Of a DNA stretch of 9,611 nucleotides, positions 1-6,353 are shown piece after piece; position 1 is the stretch's first letter; each line of letters opens with the position of its first letter. This stretch comes from Candidatus Mcinerneyibacteriota bacterium (GTDB taxonomy: Bacteria > AUK180 > JAQVHJ01), in contig DAOVMD010000082.1 of NCBI GenBank assembly GCA_030630935.1, forward strand, positions 1 to 9,611. The letters are read 5' to 3'. The notes beneath the pieces were generated by a model. That model did no database searches, was not told the DNA's origin, and saw nothing but the letters and a program-made list of their open reading frames with translations. The position numbers and the translations under genes are program-made.

Positions 1-138
1 AAAATACTTACTTGTGATAGGAGATATCCAATCACCACAATGAAAAACTGCTTCAACTTTATTGTCATTGAATAGTTGAACTGCCATTGTAATATTCGGC
101 ATATTTTCATGTGTATCTGAAATGATTCCAATTAACAT
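1..138 (-). CDS. YfcE/MJ0936-type metallophosphoesterase, N-terminal fragment
   Basis: The first 46 codons of a gene that continues past the window edge. It begins with a hydrophobic beta strand leading into SDTHEN (D8, H10), and a second metal-binding block HCGDW follows at residues 33-37 (G35, D36). D-x-H then GD is the signature of calcineurin-like metallophosphoesterases, and the spacing and 'GIISDTH' opening match the small YfcE/MJ0936 phosphodiesterase group. These are cytoplasmic enzymes that hydrolyse phosphodiesters with two divalent metals; the substrate cannot be told here. The start ATG is 10 bases after the kinase stop on the same strand, so the two genes are probably cotranscribed. 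An AAGG at 152-155, inside the kinase end, may serve as a somewhat distant ribosome binding site. The remaining metal ligands lie outside the window. Confidence 0.82.
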   Translation of the reverse strand, partial: MLIGIISDTHENMPNITMAVQLFNDNKVEAVFHCGDWISPITSKYF

Positions 139-148
139 ATTAAGTGCA

Positions 149-1684
149 CTACCTTGGTCGTTTCTTGAGATTTACCCTGACCTTTGAGTCCTTGTCACTC
201 TTGGAAAATTTAACTCTTTTCGCACCGATTAAATCAGGATATTTCTTGATTTTTATTATGACATTTCTATTTACAGGAATGAAAATTTTACTTGGTGTCT
301 TTTTTTGTGTGTTCCGTCCGTTTATAAAAATATTCCCCCCGGATGGAGTTGAGAATATCCAAATTGCTACTCGATTAGAGGTGTCAATAGGTGTAGGTGT
401 TGGAGCTGGTGTTGGAGTTGGAGCTGGTGCAGGAGCAGGAGCAGGTACTGCAGGACGATTCAGAAGATTAAGATTAAATGGATCAAGAACTACAACTAAA
501 ATCCCTGCAGTAATTAGTATTACAACAAAGATTAATCCGAGGATGAGAAAAACGGGTGCTTTTGATTTCTTCTTTTTTGGAATAGGTTTTTGTATATGAT
601 GTTTTACTTTTGGAACGCTTGCCCGTTTCTGTATCTCATCACGTTGCTTTTTTAAATTGATGATTTTTGATTCAATTTCTGAATTGTCCGGGTCAAGTAC
701 AAGTGCAAGTTCAAATTCTGTAATTGCATCTTCAATCTTTTCACCGCCAATATTCATGTAATACATGCCTTTTGCAATGTGATCTTTAGCTTGTTTTTCT
801 TTTAATTTTAGTGTATAACCATTCGGGTCTTTTATGAATTTATTGAGGTCTTTACTCGTGAAGTATAAATTGTGTTTTTCCATGAACTTTTGAATATCAT
901 CCAATAATTCACTAACATGTAAATATCTCTTTTCAAGATCCTTCTCCAATGTTTTCATTACTATATCACTTATTTCCTTTGGAACTGTCTCATTAATTTC
1001 ATAAACAAACTTAGGTTTATAACTTAAAATTTTTGTAATGACTGAGGTGTAATTTTCCCCGTCAAAAGGTTTTACTCCTGCAGCCATCTCATAAAACATT
1101 ACTCCAAGTGAAAAGATATCTGTTTGTTGAGTTACTTTTTTTCCCGCAGCTTGCTCCGGAGACATATAAGCCGGAGTACCGATTAAGGAGCCGGTTACGG
1201 TAACTGAAGTAAATTGTTTTGCCTGAGCTAACCCGAAATCAGTAAGCTTAACCTTACCCTCAGAAGTTATCATTACATTACCAGGTTTAATATCCCTATG
1301 AACAATCCCTTTTGAATGTGCATGCTCTAAACCTTTCGCAACCTCTGAAATGATAAATAAAGTAATTTCAAGAGGAAACTTTGCAGTTTTATCTTTTAAA
1401 TCTTTTAAACTTCCACCATCAATAAATTCTAAAGCAATAAAAAAAGAATTATCTTCCTTACCAAAATCAATTATCTGAACTATGTTTTCGTGATTCAGGA
1501 GAGCTGAAGCCTTTGCTTCCCGGTCAAATCGGGTGATAAAGTTTTCATTAGTAACAAGATGTGGATGTAGTTCCTTAATGACTACATAACGATCCAGGGA
1601 TTTTTGGATACCTTTATATATCGTAGCGGTACCCCCCTGACCTATCTGCTCAAGGACTTCAAAGTTTTTTATTGTTCTTCCCAT
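149..1684 (-). CDS. PknB-type membrane Ser/Thr protein kinase with TPR-like segment and extracellular PEGA domain
   Basis: A 511-residue Hanks-type kinase that phosphorylates Ser/Thr of unknown target proteins. All catalytic motifs are intact: glycine loop GQGGTA (15-20), ATP-binding K37 in VVIKEL, catalytic loop HRDIKPGN (129-136, base D131), DFG (149-151), and activation segment GTPAYMSPE ending at E177. The kinase domain spans about 8-268. A helical, TPR-like stretch (about 297-352) follows, then a Lys-rich stop-transfer region (about 359-376), one membrane helix (377-400), a Pro/Ala/Thr linker (411-433) and a PEGA domain (about 438-508) with the typical STPSGGNIFING start. The topology is cytoplasmic kinase and outside sensor or anchor domain. 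The start ATG has GAGGT upstream and a consensus promoter. It lies divergent from metG and directly upstream of a metallophosphoesterase. The kinase call is secure; the signal it senses is unknown. Confidence 0.96.
   Translation of the reverse strand: MGRTIKNFEVLEQIGQGGTATIYKGIQKSLDRYVVIKELHPHLVTNENFITRFDREAKASALLNHENIVQIIDFGKEDNSFFIALEFIDGGSLKDLKDKTAKFPLEITLFIISEVAKGLEHAHSKGIVHRDIKPGNVMITSEGKVKLTDFGLAQAKQFTSVTVTGSLIGTPAYMSPEQAAGKKVTQQTDIFSLGVMFYEMAAGVKPFDGENYTSVITKILSYKPKFVYEINETVPKEISDIVMKTLEKDLEKRYLHVSELLDDIQKFMEKHNLYFTSKDLNKFIKDPNGYTLKLKEKQAKDHIAKGMYYMNIGGEKIEDAITEFELALVLDPDNSEIESKIINLKKQRDEIQKRASVPKVKHHIQKPIPKKKKSKAPVFLILGLIFVVILITAGILVVVLDPFNLNLLNRPAVPAPAPAPAPTPTPAPTPTPIDTSNRVAIWIFSTPSGGNIFINGRNTQKKTPSKIFIPVNRNVIIKIKKYPDLIGAKRVKFSKSDKDSKVRVNLKKRPR
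386..454 (-). repeat. Hexanucleotide-type tandem coding the Pro/Ala/Thr linker of the kinase
   Basis: The plus strand reads as imperfect GGAGCT/GGTGTA-type hexamers, which on the minus strand code alternating Pro-Ala then Pro-Thr residues (411-433). Such repeats expand and contract by slippage, so linker length probably varies between strains. It lies between the membrane helix and the PEGA domain and would act as an extended stalk. Confidence 0.7.
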
Positions 1685-1720
1685 AAATATTACCTCGTTG
1701 TGTTTTTTTATTTAAAGAAA

Positions 1721-1749
1721 ATTATATCATTTTTAGTATAAAATGTCAA
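1721..1749 (-). promoter_or_regulatory. Consensus sigma-70-type promoter for the kinase gene
   Basis: On the minus strand TTGACA (1749-1744), a 17-base spacer and TATAAT (1726-1721) match the housekeeping consensus at all 12 positions. Transcription would start near 1714, giving a leader of about 30 bases that contains GAGGT before the ATG at 1684. This is prediction from sequence only. Confidence 0.75.
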
Positions 1750-1793
1750 ATCATTTCTCTTAATTAATTGAAAAGAATTTTTATGTGAATTCG

Positions 1794-1821
1794 TTGAATT
1801 TTCTTTAGATTCAAGTATAAT
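1794..1821 (+). promoter_or_regulatory. Candidate upstream promoter for metG-psd
   Basis: TTGAAT (1794-1799), a 16-base spacer and TATAAT (1816-1821). It would start transcription near 1828, about 100 bases before the metG ATG. The region is AT-rich, so a chance match is possible. Confidence 0.45.
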
Positions 1822-1852
1822 CTCAAAAAGCAGAAACAATAATAAAAATTAC

Positions 1853-1881
1853 TTGATTTTTTTAAAGATTTCTATTATAAT
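1853..1881 (+). promoter_or_regulatory. Candidate proximal promoter for metG-psd
   Basis: TTGATT (1853-1858), a 17-base spacer and TATAAT (1876-1881), predicting a start near 1888 and a leader of about 43 bases. With the candidate at 1794-1821 it would make a tandem promoter pair. No T-box-like structure is evident in the short leader. Confidence 0.42.
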
Positions 1882-1930
1882 AGGTAAGTTAATAAGATAT
1901 TATGTAAATTCAATAATTAAGGTTAATATT

Positions 1931-3460
1931 ATGAAAACATTTTATATTACTACTCCATTATATTATGTTAATGCAAAATTGCATATTGGTCATTCATATA
2001 CAAGTATTGCAGCAGATGTAATTGCACGTTTTAAAAGGATGACCGGGTTCGATGTTTTTTTTCTGACTGGTTCAGATGAGCACGGACAAAAGATTGAAGA
2101 ATCCGCAATAAAATTGGGGATTACACCACAAGAGCTTGCAGACAGAAGTGTTGAGAATTTTAAAGAGATTTGGAAACTTTTTAATGTCAGTTACACAAAA
2201 TTTATCAGAACCACAAATGAGTATCATGAGAAAACAGTTTTGAATTTATTTAACAAATTACTTGAGAAAGGCGATATTTATAAGGGTGTTTATAAAGGTT
2301 TATATTGTGTTCCTTGTGAATCATTCTGGTCAGCTTCAAGGTTAAAGAATGGGAAATGTCCCTCTTGCGGAAGAGAAGTTGAAGATCTTGAAGAAGAGAA
2401 TTATTTCTTTAAAATTTCACAATATATAAATATGTTACTAAAATATATTGATGAGCACCCTGATTGTATTCAACCGGAAAACAGAAAGAACCAGGTACTT
2501 TCTGTATTAAACGAAGGTATTCAGGACCGTTCTGTATCCAGGTCTTCGGTTGAATGGGGGATTTCTGTTCCGAATGACCCGGAGCATGTGATTTGGGTCT
2601 GGTTTGATGCATTGATTAATTATATATCGGGTATTGGTTATCCTAATGATCTTGAGATGTTTAAAAAATACTGGCCTGCAGATATTCACTTTATTGCAAA
2701 GGATATTCTTTGGTTTCATTCTATACTCTGGCCAATGATGCTCTTAGCTGCAGATATTGAATTACCAAAGAAAGTTTTTGCACATGGTTTTTGGAGTTTT
2801 CGTGGTGATAAAATGTCAAAATCAAAAGGTAATGTTATTGACCCCATTGAACTTGCTAATGAATATTCTTCTGATGCTATCAGGTATTTCCTTCTTGCTG
2901 AAGTACCATTTGGGAAAGATGGAGATTTCTATATGGAAACTTTTATTAAACGAATTAACTCAGACCTGGCAAATGACTTTGGAAATCTGTTAAATAGAAC
3001 ATTAACAATGGTGGAGAAATATTTTGATGCTTTAATTCCTGAACCAGGCGAAAATGAAGATTTAGAAGATGCAATTACAGAACTAAGGAAGACAGTTTTT
3101 CAGAAATATGAAGAAGGCTTTGAAGTATTAGAGTACTCAGAAATTCTGAGGGATATTTGGAAATTAATTCAAAGATTAAATAAATATATTGATGAAACTT
3201 TACCATTTCAACTAGCAAAAGATGAATCTAAACGACCTCGGCTAAGAACGGTTTTATATAATTTATGTGAGAATTTAAGAATCATATCAGTTTTAATTTA
3301 TCCGTTTATGCCCGATACTTATAGAAGAATTCAGAAACAGCTTGGATTAAAACCGCAGGATATCCCTGAATTATCTTCGGAATTTGAGTGGGGCGGGTTA
3401 AAACCTGGAATAAAACTTGGGAAGAGGGAAGTTTTATTCCAAAGAATTAAGGAAGATTAA
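1931..3460 (+). CDS. metG: Methionyl-tRNA synthetase
   Basis: Charges tRNA-Met with methionine using ATP, in the cytoplasm. The 509-residue product starts FYITTPLYYVNAKLHIGH, the classic MetRS N-terminus with the HIGH signature at 18-21. A single zinc knuckle is formed by C126, C129, C143 and C146. The KMSKS loop is at 294-298 and is followed by the all-helical anticodon-binding domain. The protein ends at the conserved WGGLKPG...LFQRI segment, so it is the short form without the C-terminal tRNA-binding (EMAP/OB) domain. The reading frame stays open to an ATG at 1853, but that extension would lie over a candidate promoter and lacks the family start; ATG 1931 has AAGG upstream and is preferred. 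psd follows after one base, indicating one operon. All key motifs are intact. Confidence 0.97.
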   Translation: MKTFYITTPLYYVNAKLHIGHSYTSIAADVIARFKRMTGFDVFFLTGSDEHGQKIEESAIKLGITPQELADRSVENFKEIWKLFNVSYTKFIRTTNEYHEKTVLNLFNKLLEKGDIYKGVYKGLYCVPCESFWSASRLKNGKCPSCGREVEDLEEENYFFKISQYINMLLKYIDEHPDCIQPENRKNQVLSVLNEGIQDRSVSRSSVEWGISVPNDPEHVIWVWFDALINYISGIGYPNDLEMFKKYWPADIHFIAKDILWFHSILWPMMLLAADIELPKKVFAHGFWSFRGDKMSKSKGNVIDPIELANEYSSDAIRYFLLAEVPFGKDGDFYMETFIKRINSDLANDFGNLLNRTLTMVEKYFDALIPEPGENEDLEDAITELRKTVFQKYEEGFEVLEYSEILRDIWKLIQRLNKYIDETLPFQLAKDESKRPRLRTVLYNLCENLRIISVLIYPFMPDTYRRIQKQLGLKPQDIPELSSEFEWGGLKPGIKLGKREVLFQRIKED

Positions 3461-3461
3461 T

Positions 3462-4112
3462 ATGCTGAAATTTAGAAAAGAAGGCTTAGTTTATATAGTG
3501 ATCTCCGGTTTGATAATTACGTTTTTCTTTTTAGTCGGAATACGATATACCAATTTCCTTTTCTTTATAATAGCCGGAATAATGATAATTCCTGCAGTTT
3601 TTATTATTTATTTTTTTAGAGATCCGGAACGTTATCCCGATACTTCAGGGGAGTATGATTATATCTGCCCTGCTGATGGTGAGATTCTTTTAATTGACGA
3701 GATAAATGATGAGGTTTTCCTTAAAGAAAAAGTTAGAAAAATAAGTGTTTTCATGAATATATTTAGTGTCCACGTTAATCGAAGTCCAATTGATGGGAAA
3801 TTAGTTAAACTGGTTTTTAATCCGGGTATTTTCCTACCTGCTTTTCGAGATGCGGCATCAGTGAAAAATGAAAGAGTTGATTTTTTTATAAAAGGAAGAA
3901 CTTGCAATACGAGAGTATCCTTAATTTCAGGGATTATTGCAAGAAGGATAGTGCCGTTTGTTCAAATGAATCATAACCTAAAGAAAAAAGAAAGAATAGG
4001 AATGATAAAATTTGGGTCACGGGTTGATTGTTATTTACCTTTAGATTTTAAAGTTCATGTTCAGAAAGGTGATAAAGTTTTTGCTGGGAAAACTCTTTTA
4101 GCATCAAAATAA
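3462..4112 (+). CDS. psd: Phosphatidylserine decarboxylase, short form, pyruvoyl-dependent
   Basis: Converts phosphatidylserine to phosphatidylethanolamine at the membrane. The 216-residue proenzyme has two N-terminal hydrophobic segments (about 8-27 and 31-51), the family motif FFRDPER (51-57), ADGE (71-74), SVHVNRSP (102-109) and the self-cleavage site FGSR (184-187). By comparison with characterised enzymes, D72, H104 and S186 would be the autoprocessing triad, and S186 becomes the pyruvoyl group after cleavage between G185 and S186. The size and FGSRV site match the short 'archaeal-type' group rather than the roughly 300-residue E. coli form. AAGGAAG at 3449-3455, inside the end of metG, is a good ribosome binding site for ATG 3462, one base after the metG stop, so translation is likely coupled. 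The usual partner, phosphatidylserine synthase (pssA), is not next to it here. Confidence 0.92.
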   Translation: MLKFRKEGLVYIVISGLIITFFFLVGIRYTNFLFFIIAGIMIIPAVFIIYFFRDPERYPDTSGEYDYICPADGEILLIDEINDEVFLKEKVRKISVFMNIFSVHVNRSPIDGKLVKLVFNPGIFLPAFRDAASVKNERVDFFIKGRTCNTRVSLISGIIARRIVPFVQMNHNLKKKERIGMIKFGSRVDCYLPLDFKVHVQKGDKVFAGKTLLASK

Positions 4113-4193
4113 AAAGAAACAAAAAAACAAAAAAAAGAAAATTTAACATGGACTTTAACGAGACTTACAAAAAATAATTTAAAAACGTTAGAG

Positions 4194-4236
4194 TGTCATT
4201 GCGAGGATTGAACGAAGTGAATGACGTGGCAATCTC
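4194..4236 (-). repeat. Dispersed 'TGTCATTGCGAGG' family repeat, copy 1
   Basis: The piece begins TGTCATTGCGAGGATTG and ends GGCAATCTC. Its reverse complement matches the 3' ends of the two 127-bp direct repeats (GAGATTGCCAC...CGCAATGACA), with a slightly longer middle. This type of intergenic repeat occurs in many unrelated bacterial genomes; its mobility mechanism is not evident here. Confidence 0.7.
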
Positions 4237-4295
4237 ATTTTTTACAGGACAAAAGAAAACAAAAAACAAAGATAAAATTAAGAAATATTTTAACA

Positions 4296-4320
4296 GGGAT
4301 GTACGGGATGTACGGGATGG
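4296..4320 (+). repeat. 9-bp tandem repeat GGGATGTAC
   Basis: Two full units and a partial third (GGGATGTAC, GGGATGTAC, GGGATGG) directly follow TTTAACA. Short and non-coding; no function visible. Confidence 0.55.
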
Positions 4321-4348
4321 GAAAAAATAAACAATTGTTGATGTATTC

Positions 4349-4449
4349 ATTCAAAAACAAACGAATTGTATCCCAAACAAAGTAGGGGTTAACGGCGTTA
4401 ACCCGAATCATTTGAATATAATTCTTCGACATAATCAGGGAATAAACTT
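4349..4449 (+). repeat. Structured repeat element A, copy 1
   Basis: An outer stem pairs ATTCAAA (4349-4355) with TTTGAAT (4411-4417). An inner stem pairs GGGTTAAC (4386-4393) with GTTAACCC (4397-4404) around a GGC loop. Core 4363-4449 aligns without gaps to 5015-5101 with 77 of 87 bases equal. Differences inside stems are compensated in the other copy. It may be a non-coding RNA, an RNA-level signal or a DNA palindrome of a small mobile element; no promoter was identified immediately upstream. Confidence 0.7.
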
Positions 4450-4551
4450 ATTAACTTCTTAGGACACAGAGAAAGGTAAAACAAAAATAAAAAAAGAATT
4501 TTAACAGGGACTATATGAGATTTGTAATTGGCTTATATATATTGTTTTTAA

Positions 4552-4589
4552 TTGTTTAAAACTAAAGGTGCTTAAAGATTCAATTGAAT
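4552..4589 (+). repeat. Degenerate repeat B, copy 1
   Basis: Aligns without gaps to 4930-4967 with 31 of 38 bases equal, sharing GTGCTTAAAGA-like sequence. It ends in a small palindrome, TCAATTGA, which in the other copy is TCTATAGA. Confidence 0.5.
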
Positions 4590-4704
4590 GTAAAAATATA
4601 TAAACAGTGAACTTAAGAGTAAGTAACCACGTAGGGTTCCCTATTAAAAAACTAACGAGAACTTTTTTTAAAGAATGGGAAAAATGAAGGATATTTGAAA
4701 TATT

Positions 4705-4733
4705 CAGTAGGGGCGACCGGTCGGGCGCCCTGA
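4705..4733 (+). repeat. AGTAGGGG-headed GC-rich palindrome, copy 1
   Basis: Reads AGTAGGGG, then a self-complementary core containing GACCGGTC, then GCGCCCTGA. It stands out as a GC-rich island in AT-rich surroundings and matches copies at 8053-8082 and, inverted, at 8149-8176. Confidence 0.65.
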
Positions 4734-4929
4734 CCATAAGAAATAAAACACCCATACGATAAAAAAGATAACAACAAAAAGAAGAAAATAAAAAACAAAG
4801 AAAATCACCGCCCCGAAGTAAATCCGGGGTAAACTCCGGACGCAGAGAAAAATAAAAACAACAAAAGCAAAAAAAATATTAACCACTGAACACACTGAAC
4901 ACGCCGCTATATTATAGATTACAATATAC

Positions 4930-4967
4930 TTGTTTAGAACTACTGATGCTTAAAGAATCTATAGAAT
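4930..4967 (+). repeat. Degenerate repeat B, copy 2
   Basis: Second copy of the 38-base piece at 4552-4589, with 7 differences. Two of these (A to T and T to A within the terminal palindrome) preserve its symmetry. Confidence 0.5.
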
Positions 4968-5005
4968 ACAATTTGTATTTGGTTAAATTGACAAAGGCTT
5001 ATTCC

Positions 5006-5101
5006 AAGTCCAAAGAATTGTATCCCAAACAAAGTAGGGGTCAAGGGCCTTGACCCGAATCGTTTGGACTTAATTCTTCGGCATAATCAGGGAAGAAACT
5101 T
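5006..5101 (+). repeat. Structured repeat element A, copy 2
   Basis: The outer stem pairs AAGTCCAAA (5006-5014) with TTTGGACTT (5063-5071), nine pairs. The inner stem pairs GGGTCAAG (5038-5045) with CTTGACCC (5049-5056) around GGC. The single-stranded 22 bases at 5015-5036 are identical to copy 1. Relative to copy 1 the 7-base spacer between outer left arm and core is absent. It lies about 150 bases upstream of the lipoprotein promoter, in the same orientation. Confidence 0.7.
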
Positions 5102-5247
5102 TATAATCACCGAAGACGTGGAGAAAGGTAAACAAAAGGAAAAAGTCTTTTTATAATTGATATTTTTATATAGCATCGTAAGAATGTAAATGCTAATCCG
5201 TTCTTCCTTCTTCATTGTTGCGTCAAGCGAAACTATAATTAAACCTA

Positions 5248-5276
5248 TTGACTTTTTAGGGTTTATCCTTTATAAT
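5248..5276 (+). promoter_or_regulatory. Strong sigma-70-type promoter for the lipoprotein operon
   Basis: TTGACT (5248-5253), a 17-base spacer and TATAAT (5271-5276): 11 of 12 consensus positions at the ideal distance. Predicted start near 5283, giving a leader of about 27 bases that carries AGGAGAG before the ATG at 5310. Confidence 0.75.
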
Positions 5277-5309
5277 ATTAATATGATTAGATAAATCAGG
5301 AGAGTTAAG

Positions 5310-6281
5310 ATGAAGAAGAGATATCTTAGTAAACTAAGTTTAGTGTTTTTGTTTTTACTGATTATTTTTACAACACTGGGTTGTTCAAAAATGAGTGATG
5401 AAGAGAGGATTAATTTATATAAAAAGGAAACATATAAATTTCTTGATGAACATCAAGATTATTTTGTAAATCCTGAAACAACCCTAAAAGCAGAAGATAT
5501 GATTAAAGCTTACAATCCAACGGATGATGAATGTTTAGGAATTCAAAGTCAAAATTTATCTAAAATAGATATTGAAAAATTTACATTAGATTTTAAAATA
5601 GAAGATTATGCTGATAAAAATGATTTTTTACTTGAATTAGTATTGTTTTTTCATCTTACTAAAAAATGGGAAGCCACTTTATCAAAAGAAGATATTATAA
5701 TGACAAAAATTATGCCAATATTAAAAGGATCTGATATTAAATTAAAAATGCGCTGGATTTCATATTTAACAGAGTCATTACTTAGTATTCATAATGAAAA
5801 ACTTCCTTTTAAAGAAGAGAATAGGTATATGGTGATGGATTTTTTAATTGAGATTGTTTCAGATAAAAGTAATCCAGTTCTATGTAGATATTTAACTGCA
5901 CGTGCTTGGGAAGCAGGGGAAAATAGAGAAGAAGAAATATATAAAGTATTTAATATCTTACTTCAAGATGAAATTATATTTGAAAAAATGGGAACATTAT
6001 TGTGGTTTTTAAGAAAAGAAGCTCCAAAATTATATGATATGATGTTTTCCATTTTGGAGAAGAGAGAGAAATATTCGGATAAAATTATTTTAGGATCATT
6101 AGGGTTTTTCTTTAGAGATTCAGTTAATTTTCGCAATGATATAAAGGGAAGTAGGAGAAAAAGAATTAAAAAAATATTGAATGAAATATTAAAAGGAAAT
6201 GAAAACAATATTTTAAAAAATAAATCCGAGTTAATTAAATTAAATATAAAGGAAAATGAAAAAGAAGGAAAGTACAAATGA
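5310..6281 (+). CDS. Predicted lipoprotein of unknown function, alpha-helical
   Basis: I do not recognise the family. The 323-residue protein starts MKKRYLSKLS, followed by a hydrophobic stretch (about 9-22) and TTLGC. C25 is the likely lipidated cysteine, although T22 at -3 is not the ideal lipobox residue. The mature part looks largely helical, rich in Lys, Glu, Ile and Leu, with no cysteine pattern or catalytic motif; helix pairs at about 100-270 could suggest a HEAT-like solenoid, but this is a weak impression. The last 45 residues are very basic. AGGAGAG at 5298-5304, five bases before the ATG, fixes the start, and a strong promoter lies just upstream. The first 17 bases of this gene are identical to the first 17 of the second lipoprotein gene downstream. 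Codon use is very AT-rich (AAA, ATA, TTA, GAT), more so than in metG. Confidence 0.82.
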   Translation: MKKRYLSKLSLVFLFLLIIFTTLGCSKMSDEERINLYKKETYKFLDEHQDYFVNPETTLKAEDMIKAYNPTDDECLGIQSQNLSKIDIEKFTLDFKIEDYADKNDFLLELVLFFHLTKKWEATLSKEDIIMTKIMPILKGSDIKLKMRWISYLTESLLSIHNEKLPFKEENRYMVMDFLIEIVSDKSNPVLCRYLTARAWEAGENREEEIYKVFNILLQDEIIFEKMGTLLWFLRKEAPKLYDMMFSILEKREKYSDKIILGSLGFFFRDSVNFRNDIKGSRRKRIKKILNEILKGNENNILKNKSELIKLNIKENEKEGKYK

Positions 6282-6346
6282 AAAAAGTAAAGCGAAACAC
6301 AGACATTCGAAGAATAAGTGGTTCCGTGGGCAGGAACCCTTTATGA
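6278..6346 (+). CDS. Possible 22-codon leader-like ORF between the two lipoprotein genes
   Basis: Its ATG overlaps the stop of the preceding gene as ATGA and has AAGGAAAG five bases upstream, a good ribosome binding site. It would encode a basic peptide beginning MKKVKRNTDIRR and stops with TGA at 6344-6346, which overlaps the GAGG ribosome binding site of the next gene. The arrangement would let ribosomes run continuously from the first lipoprotein to the second. Its 3' half is a palindrome (6320-6338). No known family is recognised and it may be chance; the start context is the only support. Confidence 0.33.
   Translation: MKKVKRNTDIRRISGSVGRNPL
6320..6338 (+). repeat. Inverted repeat GGTTCC-N7-GGAACC before the second lipoprotein
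   Basis: A perfect 6-bp stem with a 7-base loop, ending 15 bases before the ATG at 6354 and just upstream of its ribosome binding site. It could modulate translation of the downstream gene, or be a remnant of a dispersed palindrome. There is no T-run after it, so it is not a typical terminator. Confidence 0.45.
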
Positions 6347-6353
6347 GGTTTGT

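Larger units (their letters stand above)
4113..5247. other. Gene-poor spacer made of dispersed repeats and A-rich modules
   Basis: About 1.1 kb without a credible protein. Open frames here are short, lack ribosome binding sites and encode Phe/Leu/Ile-rich strings that are simply the complement of A-rich DNA. The plus strand is strongly A over T in blocks (for example 4113-4140, 4244-4290, 4478-4497, 4752-4805, 4846-4880, 5123-5146). These blocks alternate with repeat pieces listed separately. Several blocks end in TTTAACAGGGA-like or GACRCAGAGAAA-like pieces, so the spacer looks built by repeated insertion or copying of the same modules. No terminator hairpin with a T-run was seen after psd. 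Confidence 0.8.

Noticed and set aside
144-599. Plus-strand frame with Gly/Val/Ala repeats
   Set aside because: Antisense to the kinase C-terminus; the repeats are the complement of the Pro/Ala/Thr linker codons, and the kinase frame is clearly the real one.
1853-1930. 26-residue N-terminal extension of metG
   Set aside because: Contains a candidate promoter, has no ribosome binding site, and the family N-terminus FYITTPLYYVN begins right after ATG 1931.
4165-4895. Minus-strand frames encoding hydrophobic Phe/Ile/Val strings
   Set aside because: They are complements of A-rich repeat DNA, lack ribosome binding sites and overlap listed repeats.
4113-5247. CRISPR array
   Set aside because: Repeats are few, of different kinds and irregularly spaced; no regular repeat-spacer pattern and no cas genes.
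6318-6353. Earlier start for the second lipoprotein
   Set aside because: It would place 12 residues before the MKKRYLL signal peptide and lacks a ribosome binding site; ATG 6354 has GAGG at proper distance.
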